Shown here: piece after piece, positions 47,172 through 57,929 of the stretch
Layout: the number at the start of each line of letters is the position of its first letter
Numbering within the stretch: position 1 is the stretch's first letter
Assembly: GCA_019188255.1 (NCBI GenBank)
Contig: JAETXT010000004.1
Span: forward strand, 1,612,001 to 1,676,000
Direction: 5' to 3'
DNA: 64,000 bases
DNA from: Verticillium longisporum
Taxonomy: Eukaryota > Ascomycota > Sordariomycetes > Glomerellales > Plectosphaerellaceae
Program-made: the position numbers and the translations under genes
Notes under the pieces: generated by a model
What the model was told of the DNA's origin: nothing
The model's database searches: none
What the model saw: the letters and a program-made list of their open reading frames with translations, nothing else

Positions 47172-48292
47172 ATGTTGCTTTGGTCGTCACTGCTCCTTTG
47201 CTGGGCTGCCGTCGTCATGGCACAAGGCTGGCCAGGCCCCAGATCTGTCTCAGGTACGACCTACTCGGCGAGACAGACTGAGGGAGGCACGAAGGACTAC
47301 GTCTACAATGGTAAGTTCTCTAGTGCAGATCTTTGAGACTACTTCTAGGTGTTGATGGGCCGTCAACATGACTGTGCAGTATACTAACGCTGGTTGTAGT
47401 GCGCGACTATGGCATCCTTCGACCGAAACTAGTGTACAACTGCAAACTTGTGCCTGCTCTTTGCAAGAATGCCATGAGGTATCTAGGAGGCGGAACAACG
47501 TCACAGTTTCACTTTGACGCCTTCCGTGTGCAGAAAAAGCGCGACGCTGGTCGCAACGCAAAGAAGTCGCGTGTGGATGCGCGTCGCGATGAGAGCTGCC
47601 CTACCAACTGGATCAATAATGGCAGGTGCCCTGAGGGTGATCAGCCTGACTGGACCTGGAAGAGCGGTGGGCAGATCAACCCACTTGTGAAAGCACAGAT
47701 GCACATTGATGAGGATGGGGTCCAGCACAGAAACCGACTTGCCAAAGTGGAGGAGATTCGAGTTGCCGATGCCAGTGAACCACTGGGTTACAGGGTCGAG
47801 ACCCAGTCTACCCCATACGGAGCCATTCTGTCCTGTGACGAGTTTCCAGCGGCAAGCTGGATTGAAGGAGGCAACGGAGCCAGCACATACTGTACGTGAA
47901 GCGCCCCCTCCTCACGCTTTCATTCGAGCTGCACAGGCGTGAAAATCCCATACTAGCAAGGCTGACAAGAGACAGGTGCACCGATCTCTGCGGGCTGCGC
48001 TGCCTCGGCGTCCACTGCAACAGAGCAGGACTGGCAGGGTGACGGCCACAACGCACTTGGCCGCTGGTTCACTGCTATGGCACAAGGCAAATTGACGCCC
48101 TTTTCGCCCAAGCCTGATTACACGATATTCAAGTTTGACTATCTGGCAGACACGACGCAGGGCGCCACGGTCGGCGACGCTGTATGGGTCGAGGTCCGCG
48201 GGAAGAAGCGCTACTGCTTTGGGCCGAAGCCATCAACTGGAAGTGATTGCCAGCCGACTTACCCCGATGACCCGGCGCCTGTGAACCCCTGA
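47172..48292 (+). CDS. Secreted NucA/NucB-like deoxyribonuclease domain protein
   Basis: Exons 47172-47310, 47400-47891 and 47976-48292, exactly 315 residues. It opens with a clear signal peptide (MLLWSSLLLCWAAVVMAQ). The motif SCDEFPAASWIEGG matches the active-site block of the bacterial sporulation nucleases NucA/NucB, where DEYPFA is followed shortly by GG. It is followed by TYC, GCAAS and WQGDGHNALGRWF. The middle has a dibasic stretch (QKKRDAGRNAKKSR) that could be cut by a Kex2-like protease, leaving a C-terminal nuclease module. Cysteines around the motif suggest a disulfide-stabilised extracellular protein. Activity on DNA is inferred from the motif. Neighbouring genes also encode secreted, wall-directed proteins. 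Confidence 0.72.
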
Positions 48293-49708
48293 AGCAATCC
48301 AAGACTTGGAATCGCGAGTGTAGGCAGACTGTGCTCCCTGTTATGGCTCATGTTCTTATTTTGGATTGCACTTTGTCCCCGGGTTCTGCAGTCAAGAAAC
48401 ATGAACGGCTCTAGTTTGTTTGTGCTCGCACCAGATCGAATAATCTACGCTACTACAACTGATGCGATACTGGAATTCGCCCGGCCAAAAACATGGGAAT
48501 TGTGCTTCGTGTTCGTGGAGCGACCAACTGGCGTCCTGTCAGCCCTGGACGTGGAGCCTTCACGTGCTTGTGACAGTCACTCGTCCGGGAGGGAGATGAA
48601 GTGAGCTAGAATCAGCGACGATATCGTTTCCTCATCGGGCTGCGGCACGACGGGCAGACTAGCAGGGATCCTCAGCGAGCCGACTCAAGGGTCCAGGGTC
48701 CAGGGTCCAGGGTCCAGGGTCCAAGGGGGAAGGGTCCTGGACTAAGGCAGCGCCGTTCACGCAGACCAGGGCCCCGACGGCGACGAGGTCAAGGTCGGCT
48801 GCAGCCGTCTCAGGCCACCTGCCTTTCCGAGCTCGAACCCCAGATCCGAGGAACTGTGCCGCACGGGAGAAGAAGCTGCTCTCGTCAGCGCGAAATACCT
48901 CACTCAAGCCAGGCCTTCGGCCTTACAGGGCCAGATTAACCCGACCCCCTGCGTGGAATGTCGGCGTGGGGTAGAGAGCTGTGAGTGCCATTGGTGGGGT
49001 TTCCGTGGGATATACACATATGATGGCGTCGGCCACTCGACATGTTCGGTAACGTGGTGAACCGCCGTGCTGGTCAACGGCGCGCTTCATTTTGGGGGCA
49101 CACCCGCTGATCCGAGCTCTGAGATGCAGCATGCAATGACCGAGGACAGCTGCAGCTTCTAAGCCCTGTCGCTCTGCATGGTACCAGGCTCAGAATGCAG
49201 TGTCAGCTGGCTGGGCGCGTTGAACAACCGAGACATGTACAGCCTTATGGAGCCAGGGCTGCACAGCGGACACGGAACATGATCCTTCAACGGCGGTGTG
49301 CTCGATGTTCCTCGATGTATCTCCAAGTATTATTGTCTAGACCGGCCTGTGGGTCTATCAGCTGATGCCGACGAGGTTATCTACGAATTCTGCGAAGCGC
49401 CGCAGCCACCCTCATGTCTGTCCGCGGAGCACTGCCTCGGACAGCAGACGGAGTCCTGGGTACAATATCTGATTCTCGGATTCGACATGAACCAGTGATA
49501 GTTTTCCTTCGCCCAGTCCAGCCTCTCCTTCTCCTCTTCAATTTTCATTTTTCATGGGCAGAACAGCAGTCTGCTTTCCTTGATTGAGGTGCCCAGCACA
49601 ATTTGGAGGGCCATTCCCCTTTTCATCGTACGATAGAAGTCTTGCTCTGTCTGCTGAACTCTTTTCTCATCCATTCGAGGTCGCGGCGGCAGTCCCGCCT
49701 CACACAAC
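48293..49708. other. Intergenic region upstream of the GH55 gene
   Basis: 1.4 kb with a short tandem repeat and no supported gene. The last 200 bp, rich in C and T, are probably the GH55 promoter and leader. Confidence 0.45.
48689..48724. repeat. GGGTCCA 7-bp tandem repeat
   Basis: Five perfect seven-base copies in non-coding DNA. Confidence 0.75.
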
Positions 49709-52700
49709 ATGGCCCGCCGTTATCCCTTCTCCTCCATCTTGAGCCTCCTGCTCCTCCTCCTCTCGCTGGCGGCCGTGCAATCCCAGGCCGAAAAGCTACA
49801 CCAAGAGCATGGCGAAGAACCGGCCCGCCGCTCCTCGGCCGGTGTCGTGTCCCTGAGCGGCAGCCTCTTCGAGACAGACAAGGTCGTCCCAGGCGAGCAA
49901 GCCCATGGTGCAGCGAGACCTCGCCTCGTGCCGCGTCAGCTCCGAAACTCCACCACCACGGCCAACGCCACGATCAGCGAAGCCGAGCAGATCGTCCTCG
50001 CGGCGCAGGCCGAGGCCGCCGAGCGCAACGCCCGGCTCGTGGCCAACGTGCGGCGCAACCGCTACGAGTTCCACGCGCCCACGCCGTCCAAGGGCCTCCT
50101 GTCGCCCAGCGGCGACGACAGCGCCACGGGCGTCAACGAGACGGTGGCCGAGGCGGCGGCCGTGCTGACGGAGGTCATGATCCAGAACGGCACGCTCAGC
50201 GTCGACGACGCGTCGGCCGCGTCCGAGGGCCCGCTGCAGGCCCGCCAGTCGGGCACCTGGTGGCTCGAGGGCATGACGCAGAACGGCCTGTCGCCCTTTG
50301 CGCCGTCGGGGTACAAGGTGTGGCGCAACGTCAAGGACTACGGCGCCAAGGGCGACGGCGTGACGGATGACACGGCCGCCATCAACAAGGCCGTCTCGGA
50401 CCAGAACCGGTGCGGTCTCGACTGCGGCAGCACGACGACGCTGCAGGCTGTGGTGTACTTCCCCCCGGGCACGTACATCATCAGCGGAAGTATCATTCAG
50501 TATTATCACACGCAGTTCATCGGACATGTGAGTGGGCTCTCGGGACCGGGGTGGCCCTTTGGAGGGAAGAACGTTTGGCTGACCTGTGAACTAGCCGACG
50601 AATCGCCCCGTGCTGAAGGCATCGCCGGCCTTTGTTGGTCTTGGCATGATCTCTTCTGATGTCTATGTTGAGGGTGGAGAGGGAGCCCAGTGGTACATCA
50701 ACCAGGTGAGTTGGTTGACGCTTACTGTACACAGTTTTGGGCCTCACGTTGCTGATTCCCGTGGCTCTACAGAGCAATTTCCTTCGCCAGGTGAGAAACT
50801 TTGTGCTGGATATGACATCCGCCCCTCTCCAGGCATATGTTGCCGCCATCCATTGGTACGTCTCGCAAAGCACATATTCCGTGATTCGAAGTGGCCGTCT
50901 TGCTAACACATAGACTTCCCAGGCAAGTCGCCCAGGCAACATCGCTCCAGAACATCAAGTTCGTCATGTCCACCGCCGCCGGCAACAACCAGCAGGGCAT
51001 GTTCATGGAGAACGGCAGCGGCGGCTTCATGAGCGATCTGGAGTTTGTCGGCGGCGCCCTCGGCATGTACGTCGGCAACCAGCAGTTCTCGGTGCGCAAC
51101 CTCAAGTTCTCCAACCACCTGTCCAAGGCCATCGAGATCCACTGGGACTGGGGCTGGACGTGGAAGGGCGTCGAAATCTCCAACTGCCCCGTCGGCATCG
51201 TCATGGTGTCGCCCGACGCGACAACAAAGGTCGGCTCGGCCATCTTCATCGACAGCAAGATCACAAACTGCCCCGTGGGTCTCCAGCTGCAGAAGCCGGC
51301 CGCCAAGGCCGCCATCTCGCTGTCGCTCTTCTCCGTCACCACGAGCAACGTGCCCGCCGTCGTCAAGTACGTCGACGGCGCCACGCTGCTCGCCGGCTCG
51401 ACGGGCACCAGCACCGTGGCCGCTTGGGGCGTCGGCAAGCGGTACGACACGCAGAACGGCGAGGCGTCGGGCGTCCAGCAGGCGGGCGCGTACCCTCGCG
51501 CGCCCGTCATCTCGGGCGGCCTTCTCAAGAACCCCAGCAGCCAGACGTCCGGGTTCTTCGAGCGTTCCAAGCCCCAGTACGAGTCGAGGCCTGCCAGCGA
51601 CTTTGTCAACATCAAGCTCGCGCCCTACAACGCCAAGGGCGACGGCAAGACGGACGACACGGCGGCCCTGAACGCGGCGCTGTCGGCCAGTCCTGGTCTC
51701 AGATCATGGGCCAGGGCGCCAAGTTCCAGAACGCAAACGCGCCGTACCCCGTCGTCAAGGTCGGCAACCCCGGCCAGTCTGGTGCCGTCGAGCTCCAGGA
51801 CCTCATGTTCACGGTGCGAGGCAAGACGGCCGGCGCCATTGTCTTGCAGTGGAACATCAAGGAGTCGTCCAAGGGCTCCGCCGCCATGTGGGACGTTCAC
51901 GTCCGCGTCGGCGGTGCGGCCGGGTCTGACCTCCAGGTCAAGAACTGCCCGAAGCTGACGGGAGCCGTCAACCCGAATTGTATTGCGGCCGCGATGCTGG
52001 TGCACCTGACGCCGCAGTCGTCTGCCTACTTTGAAAACACTTGGTTCTGGGTGGCTGACCACGTGAGTTGATTCCACACTTGATGGCAAACAGAAAGGGA
52101 GACTGATCCTTTGTTAGGACCTCGATATTCCGGCTCAAACACAGATCGATATCTTTGTTGCTCGAGGTAAGAGAGAGTGGTTCGCAACATCCTGTGCCCA
52201 CGTAGCATGTGCTGAAGAAGCTCCGCAGGTGTGCTCATCGAGAGCACCAACCCCGTCTGGCTGTACGGCACGGCGAGCGAGCATTGCGTCCTCTACCAGT
52301 ACCAGACGATCGATGCGTCCAACATCTTCATGGGCATGATCCAGACGGAGTCGCCCTACTTCCAAGACACGCCTCGAGCACCGGCGCCGTTCGGCACGGC
52401 GCCGGCCCTCTACAAGGCGTCCGATCCCACCTTTGACTTCTGCAAGCCGGGCGAGCGCAAGTGCGCCGTGTCCTGGGGCGTCCGGATCGTCAACAGCGAG
52501 AAGATCTACATCTACGGCGCCGGTCTGTACTCGTGGTTCGACAACTACGACCAGGCGTGCGTCGGCACGGAGGACTGCCAGCGGCGCATGGTGTCCATCG
52601 AGACGAGCAGCGACATCTGGATCTACAGCCTCATCACCAAGGCGACGATCGAGATGATCAGCCCCGTGGGCGGCGTGGCCGTCCTCGGCAAAGACAACAA

Positions 52701-54513
52701 GATCAACTACTGCGACGTCGTCATGGCCTGGTTGGGCAGCGCCACGGGCGGGAGCTCGAGCAAGGGCGTCATCTACCGCTCGCCCGTCTCGGCCACTGTC
52801 ATTCCTCTGTCGGCGACGACGGTGCCCAAGGGCGCCACGCTGACGATCGACCGTCCTGTGGCGAGCAACGTCGTTTCGCTGCCTAAGGATGGCAACCAGA
52901 ACCAGCCCAAGGGTCCTGGAGCGTCAAAGTGCAACGTATGTTGGAGCCCCTTTCACCTGGAGATCCCATGCCGCTGGAAAAAAAAAAGAAACAAAAAAAA
53001 GGAGATCAACCGCTGACACTGCGTGACATAGACCTGCGATCTGGCCCGCGCCATATCCTCGACGTGCTGTGGCACAGGAGGCAGCTTGGGCAACCCCATT
53101 AATGTTCCCGCTGGTGTTCCGATCCCAAGGCCTTTCCTCCTCCCTCCCGGCTTTGTTCCCAACCAGCCCATCGTCGACACGTCCGGCAAGGAGTGGCAGG
53201 CCGGCGTTCCCTTGACGCAAGAAGTCGAGGTCCCAGCGGGCACAGTCTTCACCTTCCCGCTCATCGTGCCGGCCGGTCTCCCTTTCAGTGACAAGTACAC
53301 GCCCGAGGAGAACCAGGGCGACGACGACAGCGGCGCCCTGTACCTGCCGTCCGACTTTTGGGAGGGCGAGCACACCGTCAGCTGCCGATACCCTTGCACC
53401 ATCGTGTACCCGCCGTCGGCGACGACGACGACGTGGATCCCGCCGCCGCTGACGACGGTGGTCAGCAGCCAGACCATCACGTTCACGGTCGAGAAGCAGA
53501 CGACTGAAAAGGTGCACATATCCAAGACGACGGTCAAGACGGAGAGCGGCTCGCAGCCGACCGTCATTGTGGCGCCCGTCCCGGCGCCCAAGCCTCTCTG
53601 CATCAGCTACACGATCCCCATTGTCAACATCAAGGTCAAGTTTGGTCTCTGCCCGCCCGACCTCAAGCCGTTCCCCCCTCCGATCCCCAAGGTCACCATC
53701 ATCCCCGTGCCCCCCGGCGGCAAGCCGGGACCGACGACGCCTGGCAACAAGCCTTCGGAGGAGCAGGAGGAGCAGGAGGACGACGAGACGCGCGAGAACC
53801 CGGTGTGCCCGTTTATCCCGTACATCTCGGACGACTACGACTCGGGCCTTCCGGGCTACAACCCCTTTGACCCCGAAAACTACGACCCGGACACGGACAG
53901 CTACCCGTGGAAAGACGGCGGCAGCGGGAACAACGGCGGCGGCGGCAGCAGCAGCAGCGGGCCGGGGGCCGGCACGGGCACGCCCAAGACGACGACGATC
54001 CCGGTGCCGCCCAAGACGACGCGCACGACGACGGCCACGACGCCCGTGTCGACGAGCAACCCGGTGCCCAAGCCGACAGACCCGCCCAAGCCGAAGCCGC
54101 CGCAGCCGGGCACCAACAAGGCGACGTGCTGGGGCAGCGGGCGGCAGGTGTACGGGCACGAGCTGCAGGACGCGCTCAACAAGTTCTGCGACTATGCCGA
54201 CGGCACACGCATCCACGGCAACCAGGAGCTCGCCATCGCCAAGTCCGGGTCCTGGTGGTCGATGCTGCACGTCGGCGTCACGGGCAAGAACAACTGCGAG
54301 TTCACGATCCGCGCGCAGGAGTGCAAGGACATCCTCAACCAGGTCGTCGGCTGCAAGCCCTACAGCGCCTCGCTGCTGCGCATCGGCGGCTACGTCGAGA
54401 ACAACTGCGCCGTCTGGAACCTCGATCCCGATGCCAGCCTCGACGGCGAGTGTCCGCCGATCCCCATTCCCTTTTTGCGCTTCTTCTGCGCCGCGAAGCG
54501 CGTGTTTGACTAG
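49709..54513 (+). CDS. Long GH55 exo-beta-1,3-glucanase with C-terminal extension; internal deletion
   Basis: Exons 49709-50527, 50595-50705, 50773-50855, 50923-52062, 52118-52166, 52229-52935 and 53032-54513; about 1,460 residues. A signal peptide (SILSLLLLLLSLAAVQSQA) precedes a first beta-helix domain (YGAKGDGVTDDTAAINKA near residue 212, VVYFPPGTYIISGSI) and a second starting with YNAKGDGKTDDTAALNAALS near residue 575. GH55 enzymes release glucose or short products from beta-1,3-glucan. At about 51685-51692 the conserved strand that should follow AALNAALS (about 30 codons) is missing and the frame shifts to SWSQIMGQGAKF. After the catalytic part come a Pro/Thr-rich linker and a cysteine-containing C-terminal domain (CWGSGRQVYGHELQDALNKF, ENNCAVWNLDPDA) of unknown role. 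All splice junctions are otherwise in phase. Confidence 0.85.
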
Positions 54514-56702
54514 GTCGGCGTCGGCGCTTGGTTGGGGGAATGGCCGGGCCCGGGATACGCTGTTCTCCGTATCGTACAAGATGTAGTTAAGTCCATAGCA
54601 TGGTCCGTCCATAGCAGGATCCGTCCATAGCAGGATCCGTCCATAGCAGGATCCGTCCATAGCAGGATCCGTCCATAGCATGAATCATTTCACATGTTCG
54701 TTCTGCCGTGCGTCCGCGTTGCGTGTAGTCGACAGGAGTCTAGCAGATCGCAACCAAAGGGGCTTTCGATATTCGCACAGCCCCTCTTGGCATTGACTTG
54801 CAACCCTTCGTCCAGGGACGTTCGTACTTGCAACGATTCGTCCAGGGAACGATCTTCCAGGGGCCGTTCGTCCAGGGGAACATGTGCTATCAACAAGACC
54901 CCAGAGAGCCAGGCCGACTGGCAAGGATCTAAACCGCACAGCACCGAGACTGCCGGCCCCGAATCCCTCGCTCGTCCGCCTCTCAAGCGCACCGTCCAGA
55001 CCAGCAAAAGCCTCAAGCCTTGCATTCGTCACACGTCGAGAGCAGCCTCCCCCGGTCTGCATGATGCACATGTACCCCTTGACCGCATCGGCGCCCCTCG
55101 CTGCAGGGGCCGGACCCCGGACCTCGACCCCGGGCCTGTGCGCGCAAACGCCACGTCCTGAGATCTGATATCTTTGCTCCGGTCCTTGTCGCCCGGCATC
55201 ACTTTGCGCTGCTCTCTCTTGACTCGACGAGCATGACTCTTGTCAGCCGGGGGGTGCCGTGGCCGTCGCCAACAGTCGAGGCGCGGACGATGCTCTTCAA
55301 CAGGCAAGGAGCGACAGGCCGGCCCCTCCTGCAGCGGCAGAGACGACATGCTCGGTACCAAGTTTGGGCGCGTCGGTCATGGGACGAGTCCGGGCGGAGA
55401 GTCGTCCAGATCCCCGGGGACAGCGAAGCAGCCTCTGCCGTTCGGCCTCGTGGTCGTCTCGTGGTCATCTCATGTCTCGCCGAGGGCCATACCAATATGA
55501 GGCCCGTGCCACGACGTTGCTTTTGCCGATCAGACCCATCCGTGCTGATAGGGGAGCATGCTCTGGTGTTTGTGATTGATAGTCACTGCTGCTTCGAGCC
55601 TCGCGACAAAAGCAAGCAGCCAGTTCTGTGCGTCTCCTCATGCGTCACATGGAACGCAACGACAGCAGAAACCCACCGGACCCTGCTTGCTCTCTTGGCG
55701 GAAAGCCTCCGGGCCGCATGAGAGAACCCTCGGGCCTCCTCCGCCAAACCCCGCCAAGCGAACCATGTTCTAGACCAGCAGACATTGAGCTCGCCGCGAG
55801 AGAAACGGGACATGACAGGATCCTCCCTTTCTGCCTCGTGGCCCCTCCCTCCAAGACCTACCTCCCTTGTGCTCGGAGACCACCGCCGACCCTTCTCGGG
55901 ACTGAATGAGCCGAGTGTATCGCGCCCCGAAAGACGCCGTCCCTCTCCGGTGACCGCGCCGTCCAGAGACTCAACTCGCCTGTCCCGAGGAGCCGGGCGC
56001 CACATCAGTGCGCGACGCCAGTCTGCGCCTTTTGTCTGCCTGTCTGCCTGTCTGCCCCTGAGCAACCACACACAAACGCCAGTCCGTGCATCAATTCATC
56101 CGTCTCGGGGCGCGCCAGTGTCAGAGTGCTGCAAGTGCTCGTCCCAGCGCCGGGCCGTGTGCCAAAGGCCGGGTTTTAAAGTTTTCGAGATCGGTGGTGC
56201 CTGGCATGGTAGCTACCTTGTGTTCAGATGTGACGACTAGGTGTCGCCGCTATATGAAATGTACTGTCTGCCGACAAGTCGACTGGCCGCAACAGGCCGC
56301 ACCAAGGCACATGCCCCTGGGTCCTCATCAAGTGGGATGTGTAGAGGTTGCATTGTTACGTATTGATGCCTGCATGCAAAGTATCTCAACAGAGCGCAGA
56401 AACGATTCGAACGCGAAGGGAACTGGAGATCACCTCGATCGAAAATTCGCGCTCGAAAAGCACTTGCATCAACTGATGGAAAAAGGGAAAAAAAGGAAAA
56501 AAAAAACTCGCGATGATTGCTGACCACTGGACTGTTCGTTCGATGCAACAAGAATTGAAGAAAAAGGGGAGCAAGACCAGCAAAAGCACTGCCCACGGCA
56601 CCGCCGTGTCAACGTGTGCTGTGACCACCATGACCGGCACTACGTTGCCCTACCGACGATGACAAGGTGTTGTACATGACAAAACGTGCAAAGCCGGCCC
56701 CA
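54514..56702. other. Intergenic region
   Basis: No supported gene. It contains the 16-bp array just after the GH55 stop. A few CCAGGGAACG-like phrases recur near 54.82-54.88 kb. Confidence 0.45.
54591..54681. repeat. 16-bp tandem array GGATCCGTCCATAGCA
   Basis: About 5.5 copies of a 16-base unit starting within 80 bp of the GH55 stop codon. Most copies contain a GGATCC palindrome. It may lie in the 3' untranslated region. Confidence 0.85.
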
Positions 56703-57120
56703 TCAGCGTCTCGCACCACGGCTTGCAAGCAGTATGCCGTCGGTCCCGTAGGTCCGGTGATACAGGTCGTTGATTTGCTGAAGTATCTCGACCGGACAGA
56801 GAGCCTTGTACCTCTGGCCCCAATCTTGGACCGTCGGCAGTTTCACGGGGCGGCCTCGGTTGCTCGTGGCGATGAACTGGTGCAGGTACGCGACAGCGTC
56901 CGAGGGCGTCGTACTGGCGTCCGGTGCCCTGGGTGATGCGGCTGACCTTTTTGATAAAGGCATACTCCCAAGGCGCGGCGACGACCTTGAGCCCTGGCTG
57001 CCGGAACAGCACGGCGTCCTGGGCGACGGCCGCCTCGACGAGGCTGTCGATGTGTTCGACGACGCCCGGCATCCTGGCCGTGGCCTTGTTGAGCCAGTCG
57101 GCGCTTTGCCTCGACTCTTT
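56703..57120 (-). pseudogene. Fragment of an unrecognised fungal gene, frameshifted
   Basis: Two minus-strand frames join as one protein-like sequence: RQSADWLNKATARMPGVVEH, DSLVEAAVAQDAVLFRQPGL and WEYAFIKKVSRI, then in another frame PSDAVAYLHQFIATSNRGRP, QDWGQRYKALCPVEILQQIN and LYHRTYGTDGILLAS to a stop. The switch lies at a G3 run (56904-56906 on the plus strand). The upstream end is blocked by a stop at about 57121, with no obvious start. It may be a 3' exon whose 5' part I could not find, or a relic. Confidence 0.4.
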
Positions 57121-57929
57121 TTATAAGAAGCGCTCCGTTGTGAGCTTGGACAGTCTGCCATGGCACGAGAACTGTCACCTCTCACTGGAAATGGAAATAG
57201 AACTGGTCATGTTGGCCTGTATATTGGCCATGACCCTTCGTCTCGAGGTCTTTTCAGAGGGCGGCCTCGGTCATGTTGGCCCGGAGGCCGCAAACACATG
57301 GGCCCAGACGAGGCGCGAGGGGGCATCAGAACGGCCGCCGACGATGGATGGTGCTGTTCGTCGAACAGGGTCGTGTCCATGGTTGTCGTTGGGCGCGCGG
57401 CTGTTCTCGTCCCATTTCCGTCCCATTTCTCCAAAAGCTCCCATGGACCTCCCTGCCTGCGAGGTACTTACAATTACCAAGGTACTTAAGCCGGAGCCCA
57501 CGCCAGTCTCGAGTTCGCGCCAACCGAGCAGAGCAGGGCGCGTTCGGTGACCTGTAGCACCACTGGAATAAGCGCCCGAGACAGGGCCAGCATGGAGTCT
57601 GCGACAAATGTGTCTGGAGTGGCTTCAGTCAGGTAGGTAGGTAGGTCTCCAAGGAAAGCAACCTACCTCCCTTTCGCATGTCCCTTTCGCATGTCCCTTT
57701 CGCATGTCCCTTTCGCATGTCCCTTTCGCATGCCCTCGCTGTGGTTCACCCAACGAAGAAGAGGGAGAAGAAAAAAACAAAAAGAGCCTCATGCAGCAAT
57801 TTATCCTCTACTCTTTACGACAAACACCGCAGTACGCCCTTCTCCCGCCGGCGAGACGCTTCCGAGGCTGAAGCGCAGAAACGTCACAAAACGAACGGCC
57901 CCAACAGGAGAAGGAGAAAAGGCACGGCG
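57121..57929. other. Upstream region of the phosphoesterase gene
   Basis: No supported gene. It includes TAGGTAGG motifs at 57631-57647 and the ATG-rich 13-bp repeat listed separately. Confidence 0.45.
57668..57732. repeat. CCCTTTCGCATGT 13-bp tandem array
   Basis: Five copies of a 13-base unit, about 200-260 bp before the phosphoesterase start. Each copy carries an ATG on the plus strand. Confidence 0.85.

Noticed and set aside
52924..54681. Minus-strand open frame of 585 codons
   Set aside because: Antisense of the last GH55 exon, with an Arg/Ala-rich shadow composition and a repeat-derived start.
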